From positions 124,001-188,000 of the forward strand of contig CAZNJE010000001.1 of the NCBI GenBank assembly GCA_964573295.1: a stretch of 64,000 nucleotides of DNA, read 5' to 3'. The position numbers and the translations under genes are program-made. The notes under the pieces are model-generated. The model made no database searches, was not told where the DNA came from, and worked only from the letters and a program-made list of their open reading frames with translations. This stretch comes from CAYQJL01 sp964573295 (lineage in GTDB: Bacteria; Eisenbacteria; RBG-16-71-46; CAIMUX01; WJJG01). This document shows, in pieces, positions 44,150 through 52,924 of the stretch (positions within the stretch are counted from its first letter, which is position 1; each line of letters starts with the position of its first letter).

Positions 44150-45046
44150 GTGAGCCATCTCACGCTTCACTGGAAGGCCGCACGGCCCTTTTCGCTTCCG
44201 GCTTCGGTGATCCCCGCTCTGCTGGGCGGCACCGTGGCGGTCCTGCATGCGGACGCAACTCTTAATGTGATGCACTTCCTCCTGGCGGCGATCGGGGCCG
44301 CGTGCGTGCATGCCGCGGCGAATCTGCTAAGCGACCACTACGACTACGCCAAGGGGGTCGATCGCACCGACACGGTCGGCGCCTCCCGGGGCATGCTCGT
44401 CACCGGACGGATGAGCTCGCGCGAAGTCCTACGCGAATCGCTCGTTCTGTGGACCGTCTCGGCGCTCATCGCGGCCTACTTCGTTTGGAAGGTCGGCTTC
44501 GTCCTGCTTCCACTCATCGCGGGCGGGCTTCTCCTGGGGACGGGCTACACGGCGGCGCCGAGCCAGCTCAAGTACCGAGCCCTCGGTGACGTGGCCGTCT
44601 TCATGGCATTTGGAGTGGGGATCACCGTGGGCGCCTATGTAGTTCAGACCGGCAGCTTGAGCTGGACGCCGGTAGCCTATAGCCTGCCGATGGGATTTCT
44701 GATCGCGGCCATTCTGCATGGGAACAACCTGCGCGACATCGAGAGCGACCGCCGGGCGGGCATCCGCACCCTGGCGATGCTGCTCGGTCCCCGGGGAGCC
44801 CGCCTGGCCTATGCCGGCATGCTGGCAGCAGCCTACCTGAGCGTGATCGCGTCGGTGGCGGCCGGATGGATCTCGCCGGTGGGTCTGCTCTGCCTGCTCA
44901 CCTTGCCGCTGGCCGCGGGGGCCGTGCGCATCGTGATGGCCGGCGGCCCGCCGCTGATCGTGATCGACATGCGCACGGCCCAGCTCCAGACGGCATTCGG
45001 GCTGCTACTGATCCTGGGGATCGTGGGGCAGTCGATTCTGCGGTAG
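44150..45046 (+). CDS. menA: 1,4-dihydroxy-2-naphthoate polyprenyltransferase-like UbiA family enzyme (MenA type)
   Basis: About 298 aa from a GTG at 44150 with AAGGAGG upstream. UbiA-superfamily motifs: NLLSDHYDYAKGVDRTDTV (first Asp-rich motif) and NNLRDIESDRRAGIRTLAM (second). Seven or eight membrane helices follow the basic HWKAARPFSLPASVIPALLG start typical of MenA. It attaches a prenyl chain to dihydroxynaphthoate in menaquinone synthesis, consistent with an anaerobic electron chain. The rest of the men pathway is not in the window, so UbiA relatives acting on other quinones cannot be excluded. Confidence 0.85.
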   Translation: MSHLTLHWKAARPFSLPASVIPALLGGTVAVLHADATLNVMHFLLAAIGAACVHAAANLLSDHYDYAKGVDRTDTVGASRGMLVTGRMSSREVLRESLVLWTVSALIAAYFVWKVGFVLLPLIAGGLLLGTGYTAAPSQLKYRALGDVAVFMAFGVGITVGAYVVQTGSLSWTPVAYSLPMGFLIAAILHGNNLRDIESDRRAGIRTLAMLLGPRGARLAYAGMLAAAYLSVIASVAAGWISPVGLLCLLTLPLAAGAVRIVMAGGPPLIVIDMRTAQLQTAFGLLLILGIVGQSILR

Positions 45047-45144
45047 ATGAACCGATCATTGTTTCGCCGAGATGAGCTGAAACGAGTGGATGCGGCCACG
45101 CATCGGCACTGGACACCCCAGGCCGACAGGCTCGAGGAGGAGTT

Positions 45145-47103
45145 TTGAGAAAGCGGACCACCACGTTCGGGCAGTTCACTGCCGGCCTCTTGGCTGCCGG
45201 CATCTTGGCCGCCGGCTTCCTGACCATGCTCGTGCTCTTCACCGGATGCGAGCGTGAGGCCGAACCGCCGAAAGTCTTGATCGTGGGCGTCGACGCCGCC
45301 GACTGGAAGATCATGCGGCCGCTACTGGAGCAAGGACGGCTGCCCCATTTCCAGCATCTGATCGAAACCGGAGCCCACGGCCCGCTCTGGAGCCTCGAGC
45401 CGATGATCTCGCCGCTCATCTGGACCACGATCGCCACCGGCAAGGGTCCCGACGTCCACGGGATACTGGACTTCACGATGCCCGATCCGGGTACCGGTGA
45501 TCCGATCGTCGTGTCAAGCAACGTCCGCCAGTCGAAGGCCTTCTGGAACATCCTGTCCGACCGGGGCATCAAGACGGCCGTCATTGGCTGGTGGGCCACC
45601 TGGCCCGCTGAACCGGTCAACGGCATCATCGTCTCCGACCGGATCGGTTCGCACGCGTTCATTCCAGCGGCCGAAGCCAAGCAGGATCTCGTCTACCCGC
45701 CCGAGATGACCGAGGAGATCCTCGCGCTGACCGGTGATCCCAACGCAGTTCCCTACGAGGTCGCGCGCCGGTTCATCGACGTCACGCCCGAGGAGTACGC
45801 CGCGGCACCGGAACTCGACTACAGCGATCCGATCTCCCACTTTCGCCACATGTATCAAACGATGTCGGACTATGCCGCCATCTCGGCTCACCTGGCGGAG
45901 ACGAAATCCCCGGAGGTCCTGGCCGTCTATTTCGAGGGCGTGGACACGGCCGGGCACATGTACATGCGTTACGCGCCCCCGGACTATCCCTTCACCACGC
46001 CCGAGCAGCGTGAGAGCTACGGCGGCGCGGTGGACGCATTCTACGAGTACCAGGATCAGATCCTGGGGGATCTGTTGGCACTCACCGACGAGAACACTCA
46101 TGTCTTCGTCGTGTCCGATCACGGGTTCAAGAGCGGGCAAGAGCGTCCCATCGAGAGGAGCGATGAGGTCGACTACGCGACCGCCGCCACCTGGCATCGC
46201 ATGCAGGGCGTCATCATCATGAAGGGCCCGCTGGTGCGCGCAAAGCGCACCGAGAGCGATCCACCGGCGATCTACGGTGGGGCATCCGTGTTCGACATCA
46301 CCCCCACGCTGCTGACCCTGCTGGGCCTTCCGGTGGGCGAGGACATGGAAGGCGCGGTGCTGACCGAGATGCTGACCACGGTCCAGGTGGACTCGATCCC
46401 CTCCTATGAGGACGAGGTCTGGCGCGAGAACCGGCTCGAGGCCAGCACGCACCTACAAGGGATCGACGCGGAGATGAAGGAGAAGCTTCGCTCGCTGGGC
46501 TATATCGGAACCGACGAGGACGATGAGGCCCTGTCACTACGCGGGCAATGGAGTCTGGCCGACTACTACATCTTCCGCGAACGCTACGAGGACGCCGCGC
46601 GTGAACTCCGCGCCCTCATGGACCGGGCCCCCGATTGGGCCGAGCCCTACTACCACATGGGCCTCGTCTACATGCGGCAGCAGGCCCATCCGAAAGCCCG
46701 CGAGATGTTCGAGAAGGCCCTGGAACTCGATCCCGAGAAGAACCCGGCCCGCATGAACCTGGCCTTCATCTACCGGGAACTGGGCAATCGCCGCAAAGCA
46801 CTCGAGATCCTGGAAGAGGCCAAGCGGATTCAGCCACGCCACGTGGGCACGCGGATCAACCAGGGCATGCTCTACAAGGAGATGCGCCAGTACGAGCAGG
46901 CCATCGGTTGCTTCGAGGAAGCGCTCGAGCTCGACCAGACCAGCCATCCGGCACTGGTGCAGCTGGCCATGACCTACGAGCTGCTCAAGGATCTCGAGAC
47001 CGCGATAGGCTACTGGGATCGGGCGCTGCAGGTGCGACCCAGCGACCAGCGCGCGCAAAACCGCCTGCAACAGGCCCGCCAGATGCTGGAGTCGCAAGAC
47101 TGA
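45145..47103 (+). CDS. alkaline-phosphatase-superfamily lipoprotein with C-terminal TPR repeats
   Basis: About 652 aa from a TTG at 45145 with GAGGAGGAG close upstream. Signal peptide with tandem-repeat core (LLAAGILAAGFL) and lipobox LFTGC. The type I phosphodiesterase/nucleotide pyrophosphatase domain has VLIVGVDAADWKIMRPLL (metal Asp), SPLIWTTIATGK (nucleophile Thr region), GVDTAGHMYMRY and FVVSDHGF. From about residue 460 the protein has TPR units (AEPYYHMGLVYMRQQAHPKA, ARMNLAFIYRELGNRRKALE, ALVQLAMTYELLKDLETAI). Probably a membrane-tethered periplasmic hydrolase with a protein-binding tail; substrate unknown. The stop overlaps the next gene (TGATG). Confidence 0.85.
   Translation: MRKRTTTFGQFTAGLLAAGILAAGFLTMLVLFTGCEREAEPPKVLIVGVDAADWKIMRPLLEQGRLPHFQHLIETGAHGPLWSLEPMISPLIWTTIATGKGPDVHGILDFTMPDPGTGDPIVVSSNVRQSKAFWNILSDRGIKTAVIGWWATWPAEPVNGIIVSDRIGSHAFIPAAEAKQDLVYPPEMTEEILALTGDPNAVPYEVARRFIDVTPEEYAAAPELDYSDPISHFRHMYQTMSDYAAISAHLAETKSPEVLAVYFEGVDTAGHMYMRYAPPDYPFTTPEQRESYGGAVDAFYEYQDQILGDLLALTDENTHVFVVSDHGFKSGQERPIERSDEVDYATAATWHRMQGVIIMKGPLVRAKRTESDPPAIYGGASVFDITPTLLTLLGLPVGEDMEGAVLTEMLTTVQVDSIPSYEDEVWRENRLEASTHLQGIDAEMKEKLRSLGYIGTDEDDEALSLRGQWSLADYYIFRERYEDAARELRALMDRAPDWAEPYYHMGLVYMRQQAHPKAREMFEKALELDPEKNPARMNLAFIYRELGNRRKALEILEEAKRIQPRHVGTRINQGMLYKEMRQYEQAIGCFEEALELDQTSHPALVQLAMTYELLKDLETAIGYWDRALQVRPSDQRAQNRLQQARQMLESQD
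45179..45221. repeat. 15-bp imperfect repeat in lipoprotein signal peptide
   Basis: Imperfect units at 45192-45206 and 45207-45221, plus a partial upstream copy, encode the repeated LLAAGILAAGFL hydrophobic core. Confidence 0.65.
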
Positions 47104-47588
47104 TGCGACCCGCACGCACCATCATTGGCGTCATGGGCCCGAACGATTGCTCGCCCGAACAGGCCGAGACGGCCGCCCGGCTGGGTCGACTGATCGCGGA
47201 GGCCGGCCACACGCTGCTCTGCGGCGGGCGCGGCGGCGTCATGGAAGCCGCCGCGCGCGGGGCGCAGGAGGCCGGAGGGCTCACGATCGGCGTCCTCCCC
47301 GGCCACGACGCCACCGAAAGCCCGCCGAATCCCTACATCGAGATCCCCATCTTCACGGGACTCTCCCACGCGAGGAACCTGATCAACGTGCTCACCGCGC
47401 AGGTCGTGGTGGCCGTCGGGGGGGCCTACGGAACGCTCTCGGAGATCGCCTTGGCGCACAAATGTGGCAAGCCCGTGATCCTGCTCGATTCGTGGGAGTA
47501 TCATCCCGCGGAGCCTTCCTTGGCCTCCGGCGCACGTGTTGCCGATACTCCCGAGGATGCACTCGCCCTCATCGAGGAATTCGTGTAG
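47103..47588 (+). CDS. LOG-like (TIGR00725-type) Rossmann protein
   Basis: About 161 aa. Its ATG overlaps the phosphatase/TPR stop (TGATG). IIGVMGPNDCSPEQ, AGHTLLCGGRGGVMEAAARG, and the signature GGAYGTLSEIALAHKCGKPV match the SLOG/LOG family, in particular the small TIGR00725 branch. Relatives include lysine-decarboxylase-annotated and cytokinin-activating phosphoribohydrolases, but this branch is uncharacterised. It has no signal peptide, so it is cytoplasmic beside an exported partner. Confidence 0.88.
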   Translation: MRPARTIIGVMGPNDCSPEQAETAARLGRLIAEAGHTLLCGGRGGVMEAAARGAQEAGGLTIGVLPGHDATESPPNPYIEIPIFTGLSHARNLINVLTAQVVVAVGGAYGTLSEIALAHKCGKPVILLDSWEYHPAEPSLASGARVADTPEDALALIEEFV

Positions 47589-47687
47589 GCTGCAACCGAA
47601 TTTCGCCGGAGACGAACCAGTCGCCTCACGGGACGGTCGGCCGGGTCCCCTTGACCCGAACCGGCCACCCGGACAGGGAGATTCCGC

Positions 47688-48493
47688 ATGACACCGGAAA
47701 CCTGGTACGACCCGACTCGCGTCGGCGCACCCCTCATTCTCGTCCTGGTCTTCTCGGCCCTGGTCCTGATCTTCACCGACCGATCACGGCGGGGCCACCA
47801 GCTCTTCATCCGGCTGATTCCGGGCATCGCGGCCATGGAAGAGGCCGTCGGGCGCGCCACCGAGCTGGGCCGCAAGGTGTTCTAACTTCCCGGAGGTGGC
47901 ACGCTCGATGACATCCAGACCATCGCGAGNNNNNNNNNNTCGCGAGTCTGGCGGTTCTCCGGCACGTGGCGACCTTGACCGCGCGCTACACCGTCGACCT
48001 CGAAGTGCTCAACAAGGATCCCCTCGCCTATGCAGCCACCCGCGAGACGGTGCAGGAAGCCTACCTCGAGGCCGGCCGCCCCGACCTCTTCACCAACGAC
48101 GTGGTGAGCTACGTGACCTACGACCAATTCGCCTACACCGCCTCGGTCACCGGCATGATGGTCCGCGAGCGGCCCGCCGCGAACTTCCTGATCGGCGCTT
48201 TCCACGCCGAGTCGCTCCTGCTGGCCGAGACCGGGCAGACCACCGGCGCCATCCAGATCGCCGGCACGGCCGAGGTCGCCCAGCTGCCCTTCTTCGCGGT
48301 CGTCTGCGACTACACCTTGATCGGCGAAGAGCTCTTCGCGGCAGGCGCCTACCTGTCCCAGGAGCCCGCGATGCTGGGAAGCATCAAGGGGCAGGACTTC
48401 ACCAAGGCCGGCCTGATCATCGTCATCGTGGCGGGCGTGCTGCTCGAGATCGCCGGCGTGCACTGGATGCGCGACTTCATGCACATCAACTGA
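47688..48493 (+). CDS. DUF6754-like membrane protein, read interrupted by an in-frame TAA and an assembly gap
   Basis: From ATG 47688 with GGGAG upstream, a first part of 65 aa (hydrophobic helix about 15-30, then AMEEAVGRATELGRKVF) meets a TAA at 47883-47885. The same frame continues LPGGGTLDDIQTIA to the N run, and after removing the N run and a duplicated 7 bases it continues SLAVLRHVATLTARYTVDLEV. The total is about 262 codons, ending in a C-terminal hydrophobic helix (AGLIIVIVAGVLLEIAGVHW) and FMHIN. From memory it resembles DUF6754 proteins, where Tyr stands at the TAA position (GRxVFY-LPG). TAC to TAA is a one-base change next to a contig end. Function unknown. First gene of a four-gene membrane cluster. 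Confidence 0.75.
47923..47946. other. assembly gap of 10 N flanked by the same 7 bases
   Basis: The sequence TCGCGAG occurs immediately before (47923-47929) and after (47940-47946) ten N. Deleting the N run plus one copy (17 bp) restores the reading frame and a continuous conserved-looking protein. The contigs therefore almost certainly overlap by 7 bp, and the gap is artificial. Confidence 0.9.
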
Positions 48494-48545
48494 TCGGATC
48501 CGCGGGCCCCCTGCTGCGGGGCCCCGCGAACACGGGAGGACGGGA

Positions 48546-49244
48546 ATGTTCTGGAAGGTTAGGCTGCCCTTGGTGCTGACCTTGCTGGTGGGGCTGGTGC
48601 CGATCGTGACCTTCTTCCTGACCGAGAAGGTACCGGGCGTAGCCTTCACTCGCGACTACGTGGAGCAGTACATGGTGATCATCGCCGGTTTCGCACTGCT
48701 CCTGGGCGTCGTGAACGTCATGCGGAGCAACATCCGCAAGATCGAGCAACGCAAGCAGGGCTGGCCGTTCGCCGTCAGCTTGCTGACCGGCCTCCTCGTC
48801 ATGGGCGCTTTCGGGATCCTGAGTGCCATCGGGACGGGCCCCTTCCAGGGAATTTTGAACGCCCCCGACGGCAGCGACACGCCGTTCTACTGGATGACCC
48901 GCAACCTGTTCAATCCGCTCCAGGCGGCGATGTTCAGTTTGCTGGCCTTCTACATCGCCTCTGCGGCGTTCCGGGCGTTCCGCGTGCGCAACGTGGAAGC
49001 CACGATCCTGTTGGTCGCCGCCTTCCTGGTCATGCTGGGCCGTACCCCCTTGGGTGAGTATGTCTTCAGCTGGGCACCGGGGGGGACCCGTTGGCTTCCC
49101 ACGATCACAGACTGGATCATGACCGTTCCCAACACCGCCGCGCAGCGCGGGATCATCATCGGCGCCGCCCTGGGCGCGGCGGCGCTTTCCTTGCGCGTGA
49201 TCCTGGGCATCGAGCGTTCCTATCTGGGAATCCGCGGGAAGTAG
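48546..49244 (+). CDS. multi-pass membrane protein of unknown function (cluster gene 2)
   Basis: About 232 aa from ATG 48546 with GGGAGG upstream. About six membrane helices: near 8-26, 42-59, 76-97, 124-143, 152-166 and 200-218, with short loops such as RSNIRKIEQRKQGW. No motif of transporters, proteases or channels is recognised. It is 52 nt after the first cluster gene and 17 nt before the next, so one transcript. Confidence 0.75.
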   Translation: MFWKVRLPLVLTLLVGLVPIVTFFLTEKVPGVAFTRDYVEQYMVIIAGFALLLGVVNVMRSNIRKIEQRKQGWPFAVSLLTGLLVMGAFGILSAIGTGPFQGILNAPDGSDTPFYWMTRNLFNPLQAAMFSLLAFYIASAAFRAFRVRNVEATILLVAAFLVMLGRTPLGEYVFSWAPGGTRWLPTITDWIMTVPNTAAQRGIIIGAALGAAALSLRVILGIERSYLGIRGK

Positions 49245-49261
49245 ACCTGAGGAGGAAGACG

Positions 49262-50149
49262 GTGAGACTCGAGAGCCTTGTCAACATGGATCGGCGGATC
49301 GTCTATCTACTGATCGCGCTGGGTACGATCATTCCGATTCTGATTCCGATCGGATTTTCGGTCTCGACCACCGAGCCGGTACGGAACCTGTTCGAGAAGA
49401 TCGAGACGCTGGGCCCCGATGATGTCGTCATGATCTCCTTCGACTACGGTCCGACCACCGCGCCGGAGAACGCGCCGATGGCCAAGGCGGTCCTGCGGCA
49501 TTGCTTCACCCGTGGCATCAAGGTGATCGTCGTGGCGCTCTTCCCGATCGGCGGAGCCACCATGGCCGGCGAGGCGCTCGAGGAGGTCCTCCCCGACTTC
49601 CCGCACCTGGAGCGCGGCGTGGACTACGTCAACCTGGGCTACAAGGACGGCGCTCAGGCCGCCATGAAACAGATGGGCGTGCGCATCGCCGGGGTGTTTC
49701 CCACCGATGCCCGGGGACGTCCGGTGGAAGAGCTGCCCCTGATGGCCGATGTCGCGAACTACGACAACGTGAGCTTGGTTTGCAGCTTCGCGACCAACGT
49801 GATCGGCGAGTGGTGGGCCAACCTGGTCAACGCGCAGTTCGGGGTGCCGGTGGCCGTCGGCTGTACGGCGGTTTCGGCGCCGAAGTACTACGCCTTCCTG
49901 GACTCCGGACAGATGATGGGCCTGCTCGGGGGGCTCAAGGGCGCGTCGGAGTACGAACGATTGCTCGTGGATGGCTATCCGGACCTGGCCCCGATCTACG
50001 GCCGGGCCGGGGAGTACACGGCCATGAAGGGCATGGACGCCCAAACGGTCGATCACGCGATCATCATGGTCTTCATCCTGTTCGGCAACCTGATCTACTT
50101 CCTGATCCGCCGGCGGGATCGGAAGCTGGAGCAGGCGAAGACCGCCTAG
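49262..50149 (+). CDS. membrane protein with central alpha/beta domain (cluster gene 3)
   Basis: About 295 aa from a GTG at 49262 with GAGGAGG upstream. N-terminal helix (about 12-30), a soluble alpha/beta domain (about 35-255) and a C-terminal helix (VDHAIIMVFILFGNLIYFLI). The domain begins LGPDDVVMISFDYGPTTAPE and continues RGIKVIVVALFPIGGATMAG and GVDYVNLGYKDGAQAAMKQM, like a Rossmann or flavodoxin-type fold, without a clear nucleotide motif. Its overall plan (helix, alpha/beta domain, helix) and a stretch CTAVSAPKYYAFLDSG resemble the first cluster gene (GTAEVAQLPFFAVVCDY), so the two may be distant relatives. Function unknown. Confidence 0.75.
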   Translation: MRLESLVNMDRRIVYLLIALGTIIPILIPIGFSVSTTEPVRNLFEKIETLGPDDVVMISFDYGPTTAPENAPMAKAVLRHCFTRGIKVIVVALFPIGGATMAGEALEEVLPDFPHLERGVDYVNLGYKDGAQAAMKQMGVRIAGVFPTDARGRPVEELPLMADVANYDNVSLVCSFATNVIGEWWANLVNAQFGVPVAVGCTAVSAPKYYAFLDSGQMMGLLGGLKGASEYERLLVDGYPDLAPIYGRAGEYTAMKGMDAQTVDHAIIMVFILFGNLIYFLIRRRDRKLEQAKTA

Positions 50150-50253
50150 CGGGAGGTGCGTCCGTTGTGACCGAGGTCGCGGCCGAGGTCGCGGCCGGGG
50201 CCATCGAAACCGGATCATCAAGCCGAAGTCGTTGAGAGGAGTTGGAGGAGACG

Positions 50254-50886
50254 ATGGGTGAACTGATCGGATTGTGGATCGGGGCCTTCCTGACGATCTG
50301 CATCTTTAGTTTCCTGTATAAGGACAATCCATTCTTCCGGTTCGCGGAGAGTCTCTTCGCCGGCATCTCACTCGGCTACTACATCGGGATCGTGGCGGTG
50401 AACACGCTGAAACCGAACCTTTTCCAACCGCTCTTCGGCGACTTTAGCTCAAACGCCCACTTGCTGATTCCGCTCTTCCTGGGCCTGAACCTCTACACCC
50501 GCTACATTCCGCGCATCGCGTGGATGGCGCGCATCTCCCTGGCCGTCTACATCGCCTACTACGTGGGCATCAACATGGTGCAGAAACTGCAGGGAGAGGT
50601 GGTGCCCCAGGTGGGGGCGACGATCATGCACCCCATCGGGGGAAACTTCACACCGGTCGATAATCTGATCATCATCATCGGGGTCCTGTCGGTGCTCATC
50701 TACTTCTACTTTTCGATGGAGCACCGGGGCACGGTGGGCCTGGTTTCCCGTCTCGGCATCTGGTTCTTGATGCTGGGCTTCGGGGCGGCGTTCGGGTATA
50801 CGGTGATGGGACGCGTCTCGCTCCTGATCGGCCGGATGAACTTCCTGTTCATCGAGGTCGTGCGCACGAGTGCGGATATCCTCTAG
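50254..50886 (+). CDS. multi-pass membrane protein of unknown function (cluster gene 4)
   Basis: About 210 aa from ATG 50254 with GGAGGAG upstream. About six membrane helices (near 3-22, 33-50, 66-82, 89-108, 133-153, 163-185). The loop KDNPFFRFAESLFAGISLGY precedes helix 2. No recognised family. A 104-nt gap with a GCGGCCGAGGTC-type repeat separates it from gene 3. It ends 31 nt before the convergent GGDEF-like gene. Confidence 0.75.
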   Translation: MGELIGLWIGAFLTICIFSFLYKDNPFFRFAESLFAGISLGYYIGIVAVNTLKPNLFQPLFGDFSSNAHLLIPLFLGLNLYTRYIPRIAWMARISLAVYIAYYVGINMVQKLQGEVVPQVGATIMHPIGGNFTPVDNLIIIIGVLSVLIYFYFSMEHRGTVGLVSRLGIWFLMLGFGAAFGYTVMGRVSLLIGRMNFLFIEVVRTSADIL

Positions 50887-50916
50887 CCGGTCCTGGAATC
50901 GATCTCTGGCCGGCTC

Positions 50917-52074
50917 CTAGGCCGCGTTACGCGCTCCGTTCTCCGCCGTGCCATCAGCGGCCGGCCGGGGCGGCGGACTGACCATGAGCCGGCAGCCACC
51001 CCGCTCACGCGCTCGGGCCAGAGCGTGCTCACAACGCCGCACGAGACCGTCGGCATCCTCTCCCCGCGCTAGCTGCGCCGCCCCTACCGCAGCACTGACC
51101 TTCATGACGCCCGCTTCGGTCTCGATGCTCTGTTTGGGTAGCCGACGCAGCCACTGCTGCGCCTGCTTCGCGGCGCGGTCCAGATCGGTCTGGGACAGCA
51201 GCACCGCAAAGGCGGCTTCACCGCACCGGGCCACGAAGTCGGTCTTGCGGAAGAACTCCTTGATGAGCTGGGCCGAGAAGGCAACGATGAGTTCCTCGGC
51301 CAGCTTCTCCCCGTGCGCGTCACGGTGAGCGCGAAGGTCGTTCAGGTCCACGCGCAACAGACTGAGCGGCAGATGGCGCCGGACAGCCAGTCCGATCTCG
51401 ATGTCGATCTGGCCCCGGAACGATTCCAGATTGTGAAGCCCGGTCACCGGATCGGTCTTCGACTCCATCGAGACCATCGAGAGCTGCGAGTAGAGCAGGT
51501 CGATCTCGCCCTCGAGCTGGCCCATCCGCGTCCGGGAGCGTTCGGCTTGACGCTCGAGATGATCCGCCATGCGCAGCGTCACGGAGTGGATCCGCTCCCG
51601 CACGGCCTGCAAGTCCTCGAGTTCCGCTGCCCGGGTCAGTTCCTCCAGTCCGGCATGCATCTCGTGCGAGAAACGGGTGTCCTCCTGCATCGCACCTTGC
51701 ATGTCGCCAGCGATGGTCTCGATGATCTGACGCAGCTCCTTCTCGCGATCGAGGATGTACTCATGTTCCCGTCGTCGCTGCCCGGAGACGAGCTGCGCGG
51801 ATCGCTCTCCGAGCTGAGCGTATTCGGGGATGGGCAGGGCCTGCTCGTAGCGCACCATCATGGCCGCCAGTGCGGCGCGAAACTGCGAAGATTGCAGGTG
51901 CGGACTCACGATCGCGTGATCGGAGGCCACTCGCAGGTGACGCAGCACAGTCTGGGCGAGGAGCTCGGCTCGCCGGGCGACTTCTTCGTCCGTGCCGGGC
52001 TGCGGCATCCGCGGCGGCACGTAGGCCCGCGAGGTCGATTCCACCGTGAGAAAACGTTTCAACCACTTGCGCAC
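50917..52074 (-). CDS. degenerate GGDEF-domain protein
   Basis: About 385 aa from a GTG at 52074 with AGGAGG upstream. Residues about 30-215 are helical and coiled-coil rich (LDREKELRQIIETIAGDMQG). The GGDEF domain begins DPVTGLHNLESFRGQI. The active loop reads RCGEAAFAVLL in place of RYGGDEFAVLL, and the preceding metal region is LLRVDLNDLRAHRDAHG. The cyclic-di-GMP synthase activity is therefore probably lost, leaving a possible GTP or cyclic-di-GMP sensor. No receiver or PAS domain is seen. It is convergent with the unknown membrane cluster. Confidence 0.85.
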   Translation of the reverse strand: MRKWLKRFLTVESTSRAYVPPRMPQPGTDEEVARRAELLAQTVLRHLRVASDHAIVSPHLQSSQFRAALAAMMVRYEQALPIPEYAQLGERSAQLVSGQRRREHEYILDREKELRQIIETIAGDMQGAMQEDTRFSHEMHAGLEELTRAAELEDLQAVRERIHSVTLRMADHLERQAERSRTRMGQLEGEIDLLYSQLSMVSMESKTDPVTGLHNLESFRGQIDIEIGLAVRRHLPLSLLRVDLNDLRAHRDAHGEKLAEELIVAFSAQLIKEFFRKTDFVARCGEAAFAVLLSQTDLDRAAKQAQQWLRRLPKQSIETEAGVMKVSAAVGAAQLARGEDADGLVRRCEHALARARERGGCRLMVSPPPRPAADGTAENGARNAA

Positions 52075-52252
52075 GCCTGCCTCCTGCGGCGATCGGGGCC
52101 GCGGCCGGCCCCGGGGTCCTGGCGGTCTGTAGTCAGCCGGGCACGGGCCCGAAGAGATCCCCTGTAGGTATCGGCTGAGTGGCGGCAAAACCTTCGCCCG
52201 GCCTTGCCGGGCCTGGCCTGGCCGGGTCTGGCCCGGCCTTGCCCGGCGCGTC

Positions 52253-52843
52253 CTAGGCCTCCGCCGCCGGGGGCGCGGCCGCGGGCGGCTCCGACGTCAA
52301 CGCGCGGATGGGCTCGGCGTAGCCGGGGTAGGCGGCCATCAAGTCGTCTCTCGTTCCCAGCTCGAAATCTTCGAACTCGAAGCCCGGCGCTACGGTGGTA
52401 CCCAGCAAGGCAAACGAGGCAGAGTCCTCACCCTCTGGTGCCAGGCGAGCTCCCTGCCAGGCGCTCGACGCCAGGCAGGCGCCCTGCCAAACGCCCGCCG
52501 GCACCACCGCCTGCGGGCGCATGCCGGCGTCCAGGTCGGGGCCCAGGAGAAGCTCGCGGCCGGAACCATCCGGATACAGATGGAGCATGCGTACCGGATC
52601 ACCCAGGTAGAAGTGGAAGACCTCATCGCTTGCCAGCCGGTGCATCGCCGAGACAAGGCCCGAAGTGATCAAGTAGTAGATGGCGGTACTGTGGGCACGG
52701 CGCGTGCGATAGCGCCCCGGAAGGGCCTCGGACCGGATCGTCTCGGCACAACGGTAGGTCTCGCGGAAGAAGCCGCCTTCGCCCGGGTGAGGCTCGAGAC
52801 CCAAACGCTCGATGATCTCGCCTGCCGTGAGCCTGGTGCGCAT
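52253..52843 (-). CDS. cupin family protein (DUF985/cupin_5 type)
   Basis: About 196 aa from ATG 52843 with GGAAGGACG upstream. Starts RLTAGEIIERLGLEPHPGEG, then GFFRETYRCAETI, STAIYYLITSGLVSAMHRL, DEVFHFYLGDPVRMLHLYPDG and GTTVAPGFEFEDFELG, the cupin_5 pattern. An insert near residues 120-140 repeats WQGACLASSAWQGARL, apparently a short tandem duplication. The C-terminal AAPPAAEA tail is unconserved. The substrate of this family is not firmly known. Between it and the upstream gene at 52925 there are 81 bp. Confidence 0.85.
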   Translation of the reverse strand: MRTRLTAGEIIERLGLEPHPGEGGFFRETYRCAETIRSEALPGRYRTRRAHSTAIYYLITSGLVSAMHRLASDEVFHFYLGDPVRMLHLYPDGSGRELLLGPDLDAGMRPQAVVPAGVWQGACLASSAWQGARLAPEGEDSASFALLGTTVAPGFEFEDFELGTRDDLMAAYPGYAEPIRALTSEPPAAAPPAAEA

Positions 52844-52924
52844 ATCTGGCGTCCTTCCCGCGGTGAGCCACGCCGGCGCACTCCTGAGCGCTTCACGCCC
52901 TCCATTGCGATGTGGCCCGGACCC

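Noticed and set aside
47896..48579. 227-aa frame across the N run
   Set aside because: Different frame from the conserved protein; created by unknown bases.
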